Of a stretch of 10,863 nucleotides of DNA, positions 1 through 7,074 are shown piece after piece. Source of the stretch: Larix sibirica. Lineage: Eukaryota; Streptophyta; Pinopsida; Pinales; Pinaceae. The stretch spans positions 1-10,863 of the forward strand of contig NWUY0303892009.1 in the NCBI GenBank assembly GCA_004151065.3. Direction: 5' to 3'. A program made the position numbers and the translations under genes. The notes beneath the pieces are model-generated. The model saw only the letters and a list, made by a program, of their open reading frames with translations, was not told where the DNA came from and searched no databases. The first letter of the stretch is position 1. Each line of letters opens with the position of its first letter.

Positions 1-809
1 ATGATGAGTCTTGAGCGTGGTGTGATTACTTGTTTGGAAGAGGACTCAATGATTGTGTTTTTGATGTTCCATGGAGGTCTTGGTGGTTGTGTTGATGTAA
101 GAGTGGAAGACCTAGGGTTTGTGGACTCAAACCCTAGGATGGACATATAGACTGGAAGCTAGTGCAAGAGTTGTCTTGCCATGTATTTGTGTGATGCAAC
201 ATGGCTAGGGTTTGTAAATCCCAAGGAAGAAAAAAGCGCTAGTGTGAAAAGCTTGTGTATGTACCAAGGAGGACTTGTCAATGTTGATGTTAGCATGTTG
301 AGGATCTTTGCTCAAGTGATTAGCTTTGGTTGGGAGTGATTCCTATCTTGGAGGAGTCAGTGGGGAGGGTTTTCTTATGGTTTCCCTAGTAATACCAGCT
401 TTGTGATAAAGTTGTGGTATGCACTTGTATTTAACTATGTTTCCAGCTGTATTTAATGAGGTTTCCAGCTGTCCAAATTATGTGTACTTCAAGATTTGAT
501 TTTCACCTTATATTATCCTCTTGATTAAGTAGATTTCAATGTTTGTTGTTCATGCTGATTTGACATAACATATAGCTGAATTGGTTAAGTGATTTAACAC
601 ATGTATTGAAGATAAAAGAGCAGATTTGCCGCTGTTATAATCTGCTTAATAAGATAATTCAGTTTTGTTATATGCCTAGAAAAGTTTGCCCTAAGGGTTG
701 TAGCATTGTTGCATTGAAGTACACTTATATGACATTTATTCTCTTGGGCTGCTAGGTGAAATCGGGTTGAAGGCAAGTGAAATATTACTGCTGTAATTTA
801 CTATTTCAG
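1..809. other. Left flank, no recognised gene; telobox-type words
   Basis: No protein family is recognised on either strand. A plus-strand frame is open from the window edge and stops at 148-150 (49 codons). Its composition is unremarkable and it may simply be chance. The stretch holds three copies of the TAGGGTTT/AAACCCTA word (113-120, 129-136 on the opposite strand, and 206-213), the first two forming a hairpin. The rest is AT-rich single-copy-looking DNA. The short repeated phrase 'tttccagctgt' occurs twice near 440-472. A minus-strand open stretch at 594-776 has no recognisable motif and was not called. Confidence 0.6.
111..138. repeat. Perfect inverted repeat with telobox arms
   Basis: Arms CCTAGGGTTT (111-120) and AAACCCTAGG (129-138) are exact reverse complements, separated by 8 bases. 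Each arm contains AAACCCTA, which equals the plant telobox and the plant telomere unit. A further TAGGGTTT lies at 206-213. In plants, teloboxes occur in promoters of ribosomal and translation genes and as interstitial telomere traces. Which applies here, if either, cannot be seen from the sequence. Confidence 0.6.
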
Positions 810-863
810 ATGAGTCACAAGGCTGAAGGTTCACAGGGAATAGATTTGGGAAATCTTAAGCAA
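810..863 (+). CDS. Candidate host exon, 18 codons, unknown protein
   Basis: A clean acceptor (pyrimidine-rich stretch ending in 'ctatttcag' at 801-809) is followed by ATG at 810. One frame is open through 863, reading MSHKAEGSQGIDLGNLKQ; the other two frames contain stops. It ends at CAA followed by GTGAGG (864-869), a good donor; a second donor at 870 would add two codons. The ATG could be the start codon directly after an intron in the 5' untranslated region, or an internal methionine. Phase at the 863 donor is 0, compatible with the exon at 6973. The retrotransposon begins within about 50 bases downstream, so the following intron would contain it. I do not recognise the protein; the segment is too short to exclude chance. 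Confidence 0.25.
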
Positions 864-870
864 GTGAGGT

Positions 871-932
871 GAAATTTCAGAAGTTGCATTAAATGCCCGA
901 TCCTGAAATTTCCACACCACCTAAGGTGTGGA
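871..932. repeat. Overlapping inverted repeats at the truncated end of the retrotransposon
   Basis: GAAATTTCAG (871-880) and CTGAAATTTC (903-912) are exact reverse complements with a 22-base spacer. Immediately after, TCCACACC (911-918) and GGTGTGGA (925-932) form a second perfect hairpin with a 6-base loop. The recognisable RT homology of the copia element fades out in this same interval, so the structure sits at or next to the truncation breakpoint. Confidence 0.6.
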
Positions 933-1917
933 ACACATGGAAGACAACACTAGACTAAAAAGGGGTCGGGGATGTTTTTTATTGCTTGATGTGAAATCTA
1001 CGAAGGAGATCCATGGCATACTTTGGTTGTGAAAGGGTCCTCTCCTATGTCTGGAAAATCTGTAAGCCAAGAAAATAGTGCAAGTGCCTTAAGTTGTCAT
1101 CTCAAACTGGTATCTAAGAGTAGACTTCACTTCGGCGATCAAATGAGGGTCATTTTCTTTTCTAGGTAATTATCTTGAGGCGAATCCTTGGGCACTTCCC
1201 CTCATTTTGAGGATGGTACCCAAGGTAAACCATCGATCCTTTAGGGCACAAGGTCAGGTCAACAACAGGACTTGACGTTGTTACAACAATATACTCAATA
1301 GGAGCTCAACATGTCACTTATGAGAATAGAATTTGGGTGGGGAGGATAACATTCCATTCCGGAACCACTTGGGCTAGACCCAATTGACCAAGTGAGGTCT
1401 TACTAGTGAGAATGTGATCATCCACATGCAAAACAAGAATCGTAAGTTCATCAAACACCTCGATTATAAACATTTGGGTAAGTGTGGCATCTATAAAGTC
1501 AGGAGTCAAGAAGAAATGATCCATATTCTCATACTAAGCCCGTAGAGCTTGTTTGATTTCAGAGAGAGATTTCTTCAATCAACATGCAAGATTAGAGCCA
1601 CCTTGAATAAATCCATCAGGTTGTTCCATATATAACTCCTTGTAGATCCCCATATAAGAAGGTGGGCTTAATGTCCATTTGATGAATCTCCCATTTATGT
1701 GAAGCTGCATGTGCTATACAAGGTGAATAAAACCCATCTTAGCAACTGGAGCAAAGGTTTCAAAATTGTCATGCCCTTCAACCCAAGAGAACCCTTTGGC
1801 AACTAATCGAGCCTTATATGTGTATATGTGTCCACATTTCCATTTGCTGCATACTTGGTTCAACTTATATTTTACTATCATCCTCCCTCGAGGAAGACAG
1901 ACTATCCCATGTATCAT
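915..1917 (-). pseudogene. Copia reverse transcriptase pseudogene (N-terminal to middle part)
   Basis: This is the RNA-dependent DNA polymerase of the element, in several frames. At 1917-1714 the frame ends with the conserved copia RT opening (YKARLVAKGF, then ETFAPVAKM). A frameshift near 1718 leads into a second frame containing the first catalytic-aspartate motif QMDIKPTFLYG (MDIKPTF at 1678-1658), followed by the YMEQPDGF motif and a stop. The frame at 1524-1318 holds the catalytic VDD box as HVDD (1428-1417), where tyrosine is usual. After about 240 foreign bases, RT resumes at about 1154 (NDPHLIAEVKSTL, then QFEMTT, stop, frameshift, LHYFLGLQIFQ, and SQPKYAMDLLRRF). Recognisable homology fades around 940-915, before the LYRQLVG-type block expected in the family. 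Non-functional. Confidence 0.88.
1155..1398. mobile_element. About 240-base insertion inside the RT pseudogene
   Basis: In copia RT only a few residues separate the VDD box from the VK..L...FEMTDLG block. Here HVDDHILTSK ends at about 1399 and NDPHLIAEVKSTL resumes at about 1154 with everything between extra. The inserted DNA has hairpins near both ends: CCTTGGG (1186-1192) with CCCAAGG (1219-1225), enclosing CCTCA (1200-1204) with TGAGG (1208-1212); and CACTTGG (1366-1372) with CCAAGTG (1388-1394). No clear terminal inverted repeat or target duplication is visible, so it may be a degraded small non-autonomous element or captured filler. The exact ends are uncertain by some bases. Confidence 0.6.
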
Positions 1918-1949
1918 TTTCCAACAACGAACAATATTGACTACATAAT

Positions 1950-2330
1950 TGCATTTTGGTAAACTAGATGCTTCATCAGAGTTTTCTAGATCTAGAGTCT
2001 CTAAATTTTGTGTTGAAAGTATGGAGGAATCATGTTGGAGTTATGAATGAGTTTGTTGATGAATAGAAGGATTGCTAACTAAAGATCTAGCAGGAGGTGG
2101 TTTGTTGAACACATCTAATAAGTGGTTGATTTGCAAGAGGTGCTTTAGTACACTCACCGATAGGAGGAGGTTGAGCGGCTAGAATAGGCGGTGCCTCCTC
2201 GTTGTCTTCATCATAATAGAAACAATATCATGAGAAGTAGAATAAAACGTCAACATAGGAGTAAAAGGAGAAGTCAACTTGCAGGCTAAAGAAGGTACAG
2301 ATGACGAACTAGTCTCTCAAACTGAAAAAT
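1950..2330 (-). pseudogene. Integrase-RT linker of the copia polyprotein
   Basis: This is the poorly conserved stretch between the integrase C-terminus and RT in the copia polyprotein. Translation on the minus strand is broken by several stops, with proline- and serine-rich pieces typical of this linker. It is placed by the conserved block just upstream (KDVGFDE, 2352-2332) and the RT opening downstream (1917). No independent function is visible. Confidence 0.6.
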
Positions 2331-2633
2331 GCTCATCAAAGCCAACATCTTTGCTACGTATCGCCTCTATAATGTGGGTTACATAAACACATTAGCCTTT
2401 TACAACCTCATCATAACTGACAAAAATACATTTTTGACTGTTGGGTTGTAGAGTTGTGTGCTTATGTGAGCCCAAGTGCCGTAGTTGAACACTTGAAAGT
2501 TGATAACTTTTGGCTTGTTTTTGCTCCATGCTTTCAGTGTTACATTTTGCACAACCTTAATAGGAATGCAATTCAATGTGTTGCATCTATATTCCCTTAA
2601 AATAAAAGAATTTGATGAATATCTTGTTAACAT
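2331..2633 (-). pseudogene. Copia integrase C-terminal region remnant
   Basis: The frame at 2633-2400 contains the segment that follows the integrase catalytic core in copia elements: CNTLNCIPIKVV, then the conserved LKAWSKNKP around 2537-2511 (tryptophan at 2528-2526), a VFNYGTWAHIS block and a VKNVFLSV block. After a stop, a neighbouring stretch carries KDVGFDE (2352-2332), matching the RDVxFDE box that ends this region. Glycine of the usual FVGY-type motif is not kept. The preceding catalytic core is missing (see the entry at 2634-2690). Confidence 0.8.
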
Positions 2634-2690
2634 ATCGCCTCATCCTATGATCTAAGTGTGTTAAAACTATCCTAATGATGCTTGCCAAGC
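2634..2690 (-). other. Junction of an internal deletion removing the integrase core
   Basis: The pre-integrase domain runs to about 2676 and stops. Within about 60-80 bases the sequence has already reached the part that follows the catalytic core in intact elements. The DDE catalytic core, normally roughly 150-200 residues, has no recognisable trace on any frame. This is best explained by an internal deletion of about half a kilobase or more. Exact breakpoints are obscured by the decayed filler. Confidence 0.65.
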
Positions 2691-2890
2691 ACGCAAACTT
2701 GGACAAATACCATCCTGGTAGGGAGCAAGTGGAAGGCTAAGAACCAATTTGTGCTTACATAATTGTTGTAGTGAGTGATAATTTAAGTGTCCAAAGTTCA
2801 AACTCCTCATGCCAAAGCCGACTCAAATCATCAGTGTGAGTGACAAAAACATAAGAAAGTGAAGATAAACCAAAATTGTCAGAACTTGTA
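2660..2890 (-). pseudogene. GAG-pre-integrase zinc-binding region remnant
   Basis: LWHEEF (2817-2800) is the conserved LWHxRFGH-type histidine motif. A net shift of 7 bases (2799-2793) breaks the frame, after which GHLNYHSLQQLCKHKL continues from 2792. The usual C-x2-C pair of the HHCC zinc finger is only half kept (ICPSLRAWQ; a single cysteine), so zinc binding would be lost. A stop follows near 2670. Upstream, the segment reading NVVIRDLYDP then SGLYKFDNF (about 2975-2870) is the linker typical of this lineage. Confidence 0.8.
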
Positions 2891-3029
2891 TAGTCCGGAA
2901 AGATAATATACACTCCCTGAAGCTATTACATGTTGAGGATCATACAGATCTCTGATCACAACATTGTGCAGCAAAAGCTCTATTGTTTCACTGGCACCAA
3001 AATGAGAAACATGGTAGATCAAAGGAGAA

Positions 3030-3215
3030 TGTAGGAAAGATTGGGAACACAAAGTACATGGTTGAAGACACCATCATCTAGTTGAGAAATTCATGATCCT
3101 AAAACTTCTAAGAACCTATTATCACCAACATAAATACGCTTGGTTTCACAATCATCAAGTGTAGAAAATATGGCCTTATCCTTAGCCATATGATGTGAAG
3201 CCCCCAAATAAAAAA
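3030..3215 (-). pseudogene. Copia aspartic protease remnant, catalytic Asp lost
   Basis: The motif around 3213-3187 reads FYLGASHHMA where active copia proteases have an Asp-Ser/Thr-Gly triad before the Ala-Ser-x-His-Met tail. Here the aspartate is replaced by tyrosine and the serine by leucine (LGAS at 3207-3196). Downstream are the expected YVGDNRFLEVLG block, a stop (TGA at 3093-3091), then FNHVLCVPNLSYILL followed by another stop. The fold-level match is good but the enzyme cannot be active. Confidence 0.8.
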
Positions 3216-3321
3216 TCTGGTCATCTACAAAAGAAGTTTTTACAGTAAGGTTGTAGGTAGAGATTGAAAGGGCTTGAGGTTTAGAAGAATAATTAGAAGG
3301 CGGTTCAAGTTTGATGCTATG

Positions 3322-4019
3322 CTACATGGTTGTCTCCAACACTTCTTTCTCTTTCCGACAACATGATTCAAGATGGCTATCCTGTCCACAAAAATTACAT
3401 TGCTTGTTAGTCTTGTTTTCCTTGTTCTTTGCTCCTTCATCCGTATTTAGAGTAGTGGAAGATTGATTGGCTTTGGGAGCACCGTTCCTTTTGTTTTTCC
3501 TGTACTGCTTCTTCTTGCAAGACCAATGTGTAAGAGCTCGTCTTGCTCCCATGTTAGCTGATCACAAAGTGATTAAAAACTGGGGATTTGATAAGCAGCT
3601 CCAAAGGCTTCTTTGGTGGAATAAAATGCAGAAACAAAAGCATAGTAAGATTCACCGAGTTTAGAAAAATTGCATGTATCATTTGATCATCTGACTTCTT
3701 CATACTACAATTTGCAAGCAAAAGGCCCATAGTCTTAAATCTTGAGATATAATTTTCAATGCACTCAAAGTTAGCAGGATCCAAAGCAATTGACTTATTC
3801 TCAAGTTAATGATCTTGGATTTCATTCCATTTACCAAAGCACTGATTAATGTTGTTCCAAGCTTCATTTTGTTTGTCAATCCCTTGAAGATGAAGCTTTA
3901 GATCGTTGGATGCCAAAAAAGAGGTATGCAACATGAGGAATTTGTGGTCAAATGCAAGGAAACTGCCTTTACGACAAGGGAGCTTACCTTGCAATCACAA
4001 AGGGATCCTCAGAGCCCAT
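3322..4019 (-). pseudogene. Copia gag pseudogene with intact CCHC zinc knuckle
   Basis: A likely original start is ATG at 4019-4017 (MGSEDPF), interrupted after 11 codons by a stop. Frame 3994-3806 then reads into the capsid-type domain (AWNNINQCFGKWNEIQDH), stops, and 3784-3554 continues with LENKSIALDPANFECIENYISRFKT-type sequence (beginning just upstream of the methionine). A further frame at 3552-3322 is basic and contains CNFCGQDSHLESCC, a perfect C-x2-C-x4-H-x4-C nucleocapsid knuckle. The gag packages RNA in active elements. Stops and frameshifts at about 3986, 3806 and 3554 make this copy inactive. The N-terminus seems shortened compared with related gags. Confidence 0.82.
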
Positions 4020-4395
4020 GTAACACTAGAAAACTAAGGAGGGCTTAAATAATGGCAATAAATACACTTAAAGCACTTGTTGGTTAAACACAAATATTTT
4101 GAATAAACCAAGAATGAAATGCCAGGAATATTTAAATAAGAAAGTTATTTAAGGCTTTTGCTTATATTTAACCAGACGACCACAAATCATGGACGAAGTA
4201 TTCATAGCTCAGGCATACAGAAGCCTGTTGGAGTGAAATGAAAGGGATACCCAGCTGAAAAGGATGTTTTGGATGCAATGAAATAGTCAGGTTTTCTCCA
4301 CAATGCATGGAAATGACTGAAAGAAAATAACAAGCTTCAATTCTGTCGCAAGCTACCTCAATCTTCAAACCAAAAAGGGGGCTATCCTCACAAGT
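4020..4395 (-). other. Retrotransposon leader between primer site and gag
   Basis: This is the untranslated stretch that follows the primer-binding site in LTR elements. An open stretch at 4368-4168 lies here, but it has no gag-like motif and its position is that of the leader, so it was not called as a gene. A very AT-rich part spans about 4040-4160. Confidence 0.6.
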
Positions 4396-4407
4396 GCTTT
4401 GATACCA
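4396..4407 (-). other. Primer-binding site for initiator tRNA-Met
   Basis: On the minus strand the sequence reads TGGTATCAAAGC directly after the CA that ends the LTR. It is complementary to the 3' end of plant initiator tRNA-Met with one mismatch relative to the common TGGTATCAGAGC. This is the standard primer site of plant copia elements and fixes both the orientation and the LTR boundary. Confidence 0.88.
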
Positions 4408-4806
4408 TGTGAAAAATACAAGTGGGAAACTTACACGAATTCACACTATAAAGAAATGACTCACATAGATCAAAGATAGAGACAACAAGATTACGTGGTA
4501 AAATCCTCGAGAGGGAAACATCCATTGAGCAGCAAACAAACTATATTACTGCTCAAGAAAGAATGGCTACATTCAATACAATACTCTTCATCATGATGGG
4601 CAAGTGATCCACCATGCTCTTAACGTAGAAAGCATGGAACAGTTGGGGGAGAAGGCACAGATAAGGTGTTGTTAACTCAAAAGAATGAGTATTGTTTGAT
4701 CACCTAAGCATAGGATGAAGCAGTGACCATTGGATATGCACACTTAATAAGCACACTAGAAAGCATACAGGACTATAGTGCATTAGTAATATGAAATATC
4801 CTAACA
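4408..4806 (-). repeat. 5' LTR of the copia element (about 399 bases)
   Basis: The inner end is fixed by the primer site: the LTR ends in CA on the minus strand (plus-strand TG at 4408-4409). The segment with CCACGTAATCTTG on the minus strand is typical of the U5 part of plant copia LTRs. The outer end is placed at 4806, where the minus strand begins TGTTAGGATATTTC, giving TG...CA ends; this is the best visible choice but less certain. No second copy of this LTR is in the window. A minus-strand open stretch at 4897-4700 crosses the boundary and is treated as chance. Confidence 0.75.
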
Positions 4807-5373
4807 AAAGACCATGTGTTGTCATAATATTTGACCTTGCAAGGAGACTAAGCAAATATGCTTCACTATGTCTTTGCTCAAAGTTATTCTCCCACATAAT
4901 ATTAGGGATTAGTTTGTCTCCATTGCTTTAGTAGCTACCTTTGTATGGCCAATTTTATCCTAGATACATGGCATTTAGCTGTTTGCATGGAATTTTTCAT
5001 CCTAAACTATGACCAATACTTGTGTCAATGACCTAGAATTCTGATCCATCTAGTTGTGTATGACATAGCACACTTGCACTTTATTGCACTTTGTATTTTG
5101 ATAAACCAATGGAATTATTAATTTGAAGGTATGGGTTTGTTTCTAGGGGGTGGGGGAGCAAAGTGGGTAGTAGAGGGTGGGCATATGGTATAGATTTCCA
5201 CTGAATGTAGATTTGGCCTGTGGATGAAGGGATGAATATGTCATATGCTTCTTGCAGTTAGTAGCTTGAAGCTATAGTTTAGGATATGCAAATGTGAAAT
5301 TGTAAATATCCTGGAATAATTGGCAAAATTTTCAACAAAAGTTAAAAAGAAAATCATAAATCTTTTTTATCAG
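4807..5373. other. Non-coding flank with a G-rich tract
   Basis: No gene or repeat family is recognised here. It is AT-rich except for a plus-strand G-rich tract at 5146-5181. If the candidate exons belong to one gene, this would be intron sequence immediately downstream of the inserted retrotransposon. Confidence 0.5.
5146..5181 (+). other. G-rich tract, possible G-quadruplex
   Basis: Five runs of at least three G lie within 36 bases: 5146-5150, 5152-5156, 5165-5167, 5175-5177 and 5179-5181. Loops are 1, 8, 7 and 1 bases. Loop lengths are at the edge of the usual G-quadruplex definition. The tract stands out sharply from its AT-rich surroundings. Confidence 0.45.
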
Positions 5374-5408
5374 CAAAAGATACAACGAACATCTCTGTAG
5401 AGGACAAG
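5374..5408 (+). CDS. Candidate host exon or start of a 45-codon open segment
   Basis: A strong acceptor (CTTTTTTATCAG ending at 5373) is followed by an open frame beginning AAA at 5376 and reading KDTTNISVEDK. An excellent donor, AAG followed by GTAATG, lies at 5409. If the donor is used, the exon is 35 bases, needs one base from the preceding exon and ends in phase 0, which fits the phase-0 exon at 6973. If it is not used, the same frame stays open to TAA at 5508-5510, continuing VMVVNTGNEDLVASLLEGYD and a further lysine-rich stretch. The composition looks protein-like in both cases. I do not recognise the family. Confidence 0.28.
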
Positions 5409-5510
5409 GTAATGGTAGTAAATACAGGAAATGAAGACTTGGTTGCTAGTTTATTAGAAGGCTATGACAAACTAATCAAAATGCAATTTAAGCAATTAAT
5501 GAATCATTAA

Positions 5511-6153
5511 GAGGGATAAAATGAATCTTAATCTTTACAAATTCATGGATTGGTGACAAATGCATGATTGTCAAGTAGTTAATAGAGTAGAAAGATTTTC
5601 AAACAAAAAAATTGGAAAATGAGAAAGTTAGGTATGTTTGCATTTAAGAGAGTATGCCTTGTGAATCATAACATCTTCATTGTCTTCCTATCTTGCCGAC
5701 CACGATCTCTTTTCTATTCATTGGAGTATACATTTCCAGGTGTCAAATTGTTGGTTCGTATATTTGTTTTTTAATCCAGATTAATCAGGCAATAGTTCAA
5801 ATTGTTCAGAAAAAGTTTGGGATTTCTAACTTCTTCATTCCCTGCTGTCCATGGTTTTCTCTGTCCAGTGGGCCTATGTTTTTAGTTCATATTTGTTCCA
5901 GTTCTGTCTATGAAAGCCTTTGATATTTCTTTTGAAGGCATGCATGTTTTTTATGTGGAGGAAAAATATCCATGTCTAATGACTTTTTTAAAGCATGTTA
6001 TTCAGTTATACATCTTAGAATGAGGAGAGTATTAATGTGGGATGAAATCCCATTATAAGGATATGCCACTATAGATGAAGCTATTGGGGTTTATTTGTTT
6101 CTCATGTCATCTGTATCTCTGGATGCTCATATTCTATTTTTGATGACATTTAG
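5511..6153. other. No convincing gene
   Basis: AT-rich sequence with scattered splice-like words. A short frame around 5598-5634, reading KDFQTKKLENEKV before a donor-like GTATGT, has no convincing acceptor. A plus-strand open stretch at 5693-5923 is hydrophobic and lacks any recognised motif. Likely intron or intergenic DNA. Confidence 0.45.
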
Positions 6154-6207
6154 ATGAAAATTCAAAATCAACAAAGAAGATCCGGCATGTGGATTCCTTT
6201 TCGGAAG
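6154..6207 (+). CDS. Candidate host exon, 54 bases, unknown protein
   Basis: The acceptor has a pyrimidine-rich run and ends TTTAG at 6153; the donor is GAAG followed by GTATAG at 6208. The most protein-like frame needs one base from an upstream exon and reads ENSKSTKKIRHVDSFSE, with one base left over. The frame starting at ATG 6154 is also open but has an odd composition. Exon length is a multiple of three, so it could be skipped without changing frame. It cannot be joined directly to the 6973 exon in that exon's preferred frame, which weakens a single-gene reading. Confidence 0.28.
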
Positions 6208-6623
6208 GTATAGAGGTTTGTACTTTCTTTGATCAATGCTTCTCACTGATGTGTGTTTGTGGTGTTCTCGCCTTTTGTTGTCGTGGTTTCTAAAATCCCT
6301 TGTTGCTATTTCAATAATTTGTGTATGTATGGATGTTGTTTCTCTTCTCAAAGGTTTTGAATATGGAGCTGAATACAGTCTACTTTAATAACAATAGATG
6401 CATGTTTTAAGATCATGTATTGACAGATTAGGAAACACATGACAGTAGTACATTGTTTCTGCCTGATATTTTAAGCTTTGTAGGATACACTCATCCTCTG
6501 TCTACCAGATGCTTGGGATTTTTTGGCTAGCAAAATTCCCTTTGCTTTAATAGACAGACCATGAAATTCTCTATTATGTATGTGTACAGCAACTGCATAA
6601 ATGCAGTCCCTTCTTTAATGCAG

Positions 6624-6659
6624 CCCTTTATCAGGTGGCATACATCCACCATTGCGGTG
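6624..6659 (+). CDS. Candidate small exon, 36 bases
   Basis: It is bounded by TTTAATGCAG (to 6623) and a perfect GTAAGT donor at 6660-6665. An alternative acceptor, TATCAG, lies at 6634. All three frames of the 36-base version are open, so the reading frame is not determined. One reads PLSGGIHPPLR. Using the inner acceptor after the 6154 exon keeps a frame open into 6973-7111, but in a less protein-like reading of that last exon. It is supported only by its splice signals. Confidence 0.2.
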
Positions 6660-6972
6660 GTAAGTGCCCTCATTTACCAGTAGACCACATCCTGATTAAC
6701 GGATTCATGGAATTCAACCAATTAGATATTTTGGTTTCATATCTTAGATCCCAGTCATGCATGTATTTTTAAAGTGTCTATAATGGGAAGTTAGCAGATG
6801 AGATGTGATTGCTGAGAGATTTTCATGTTGTCATAGTGATTACTAAAATCATTTTCATGACAAATGTCCACTAGAATGCATAAAATGCTTTGATATTGAT
6901 CAGAAAGTGGTTATATGTACGATCAGTCTTCTGGATACTGTTTGACATGCTACTATATATATGTTCATGCAG

Positions 6973-7074
6973 GAGACACAAGTCTTGGAACTTGACAAAC
7001 CAGACTTGGGTCCTGACAAGGCATTTAAGCCTAAGAAGAAAAAAAATAAAAACAAAAAACCAAAGGTGCTTTAA
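6973..7074 (+). CDS. Candidate terminal exon with lysine-rich C-terminus
   Basis: An acceptor (ATGTTCATGCAG, to 6972) leads into a 33-residue frame ending at TAA (7072-7074). It begins ETQVLELDKPDLGPDKAF and ends in a lysine/asparagine cluster (KKKKNKNKKPK, then VL). The acidic-then-basic composition looks like a genuine C-terminal tail; such tails often occur on nucleolar or RNA-binding proteins, but nothing here identifies a family. Another frame through the same DNA (6890-7111) is longer but has a less natural composition. The frame could also start upstream at ATG 6961 as a free small ORF. In-frame phase is compatible with exons ending at 863 and 5408. Confidence 0.35.
   Translation, partial: ETQVLELDKPDLGPDKAFKPKKKKNKNKKPKVL

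Larger units (their letters stand above)
900..4806 (-). mobile_element. Degenerate, 3'-truncated Ty1/copia LTR retrotransposon
   Basis: Order along the minus strand is LTR, tRNA-Met primer-binding site, leader, gag with CCHC knuckle, protease, GAG-pre-integrase, integrase C-terminal region, then reverse transcriptase. Integrase before RT is the diagnostic copia order. The gag type and the protease/pre-integrase wording resemble a widespread plant copia lineage. The element is broken in every domain: the catalytic aspartate of protease is lost, most of the integrase core is missing, foreign DNA interrupts RT, and frameshifts and stops are numerous. RNase H, polypurine tract and 3' LTR are not found, so the copy ends at about 900-915. 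With only one LTR, neither target-site duplication nor insertion age can be derived. Confidence 0.9.

Noticed and set aside
1-900. Search for the 3' LTR or RNase H of the copia element
   Set aside because: No match to the 4408-4806 LTR and no RNase H motif was found on the minus strand, so the element is treated as truncated.
1165-1404. The RT interruption as a spliceable intron (minus-strand GTAAG ... CCTAG borders)
   Set aside because: The borders look like splice sites, but removing the segment does not restore the RT reading frame, so a true intron is unlikely.
1766-1948. Plus-strand open stretch of 60 codons
   Set aside because: It is antisense to the conserved RT opening and is a shadow of that coding sequence.
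3467-3664. Plus-strand open stretch of 65 codons
   Set aside because: It is antisense to gag and has no independent motif.
4168-4368. Minus-strand open stretch of 66 codons
   Set aside because: It lies in the leader between the primer site and gag, has no gag motif and no second supporting feature.
5693-5923. Plus-strand hydrophobic open stretch of 76 codons
   Set aside because: The hydrophobic look follows from T-rich DNA; no conserved motif, no context.
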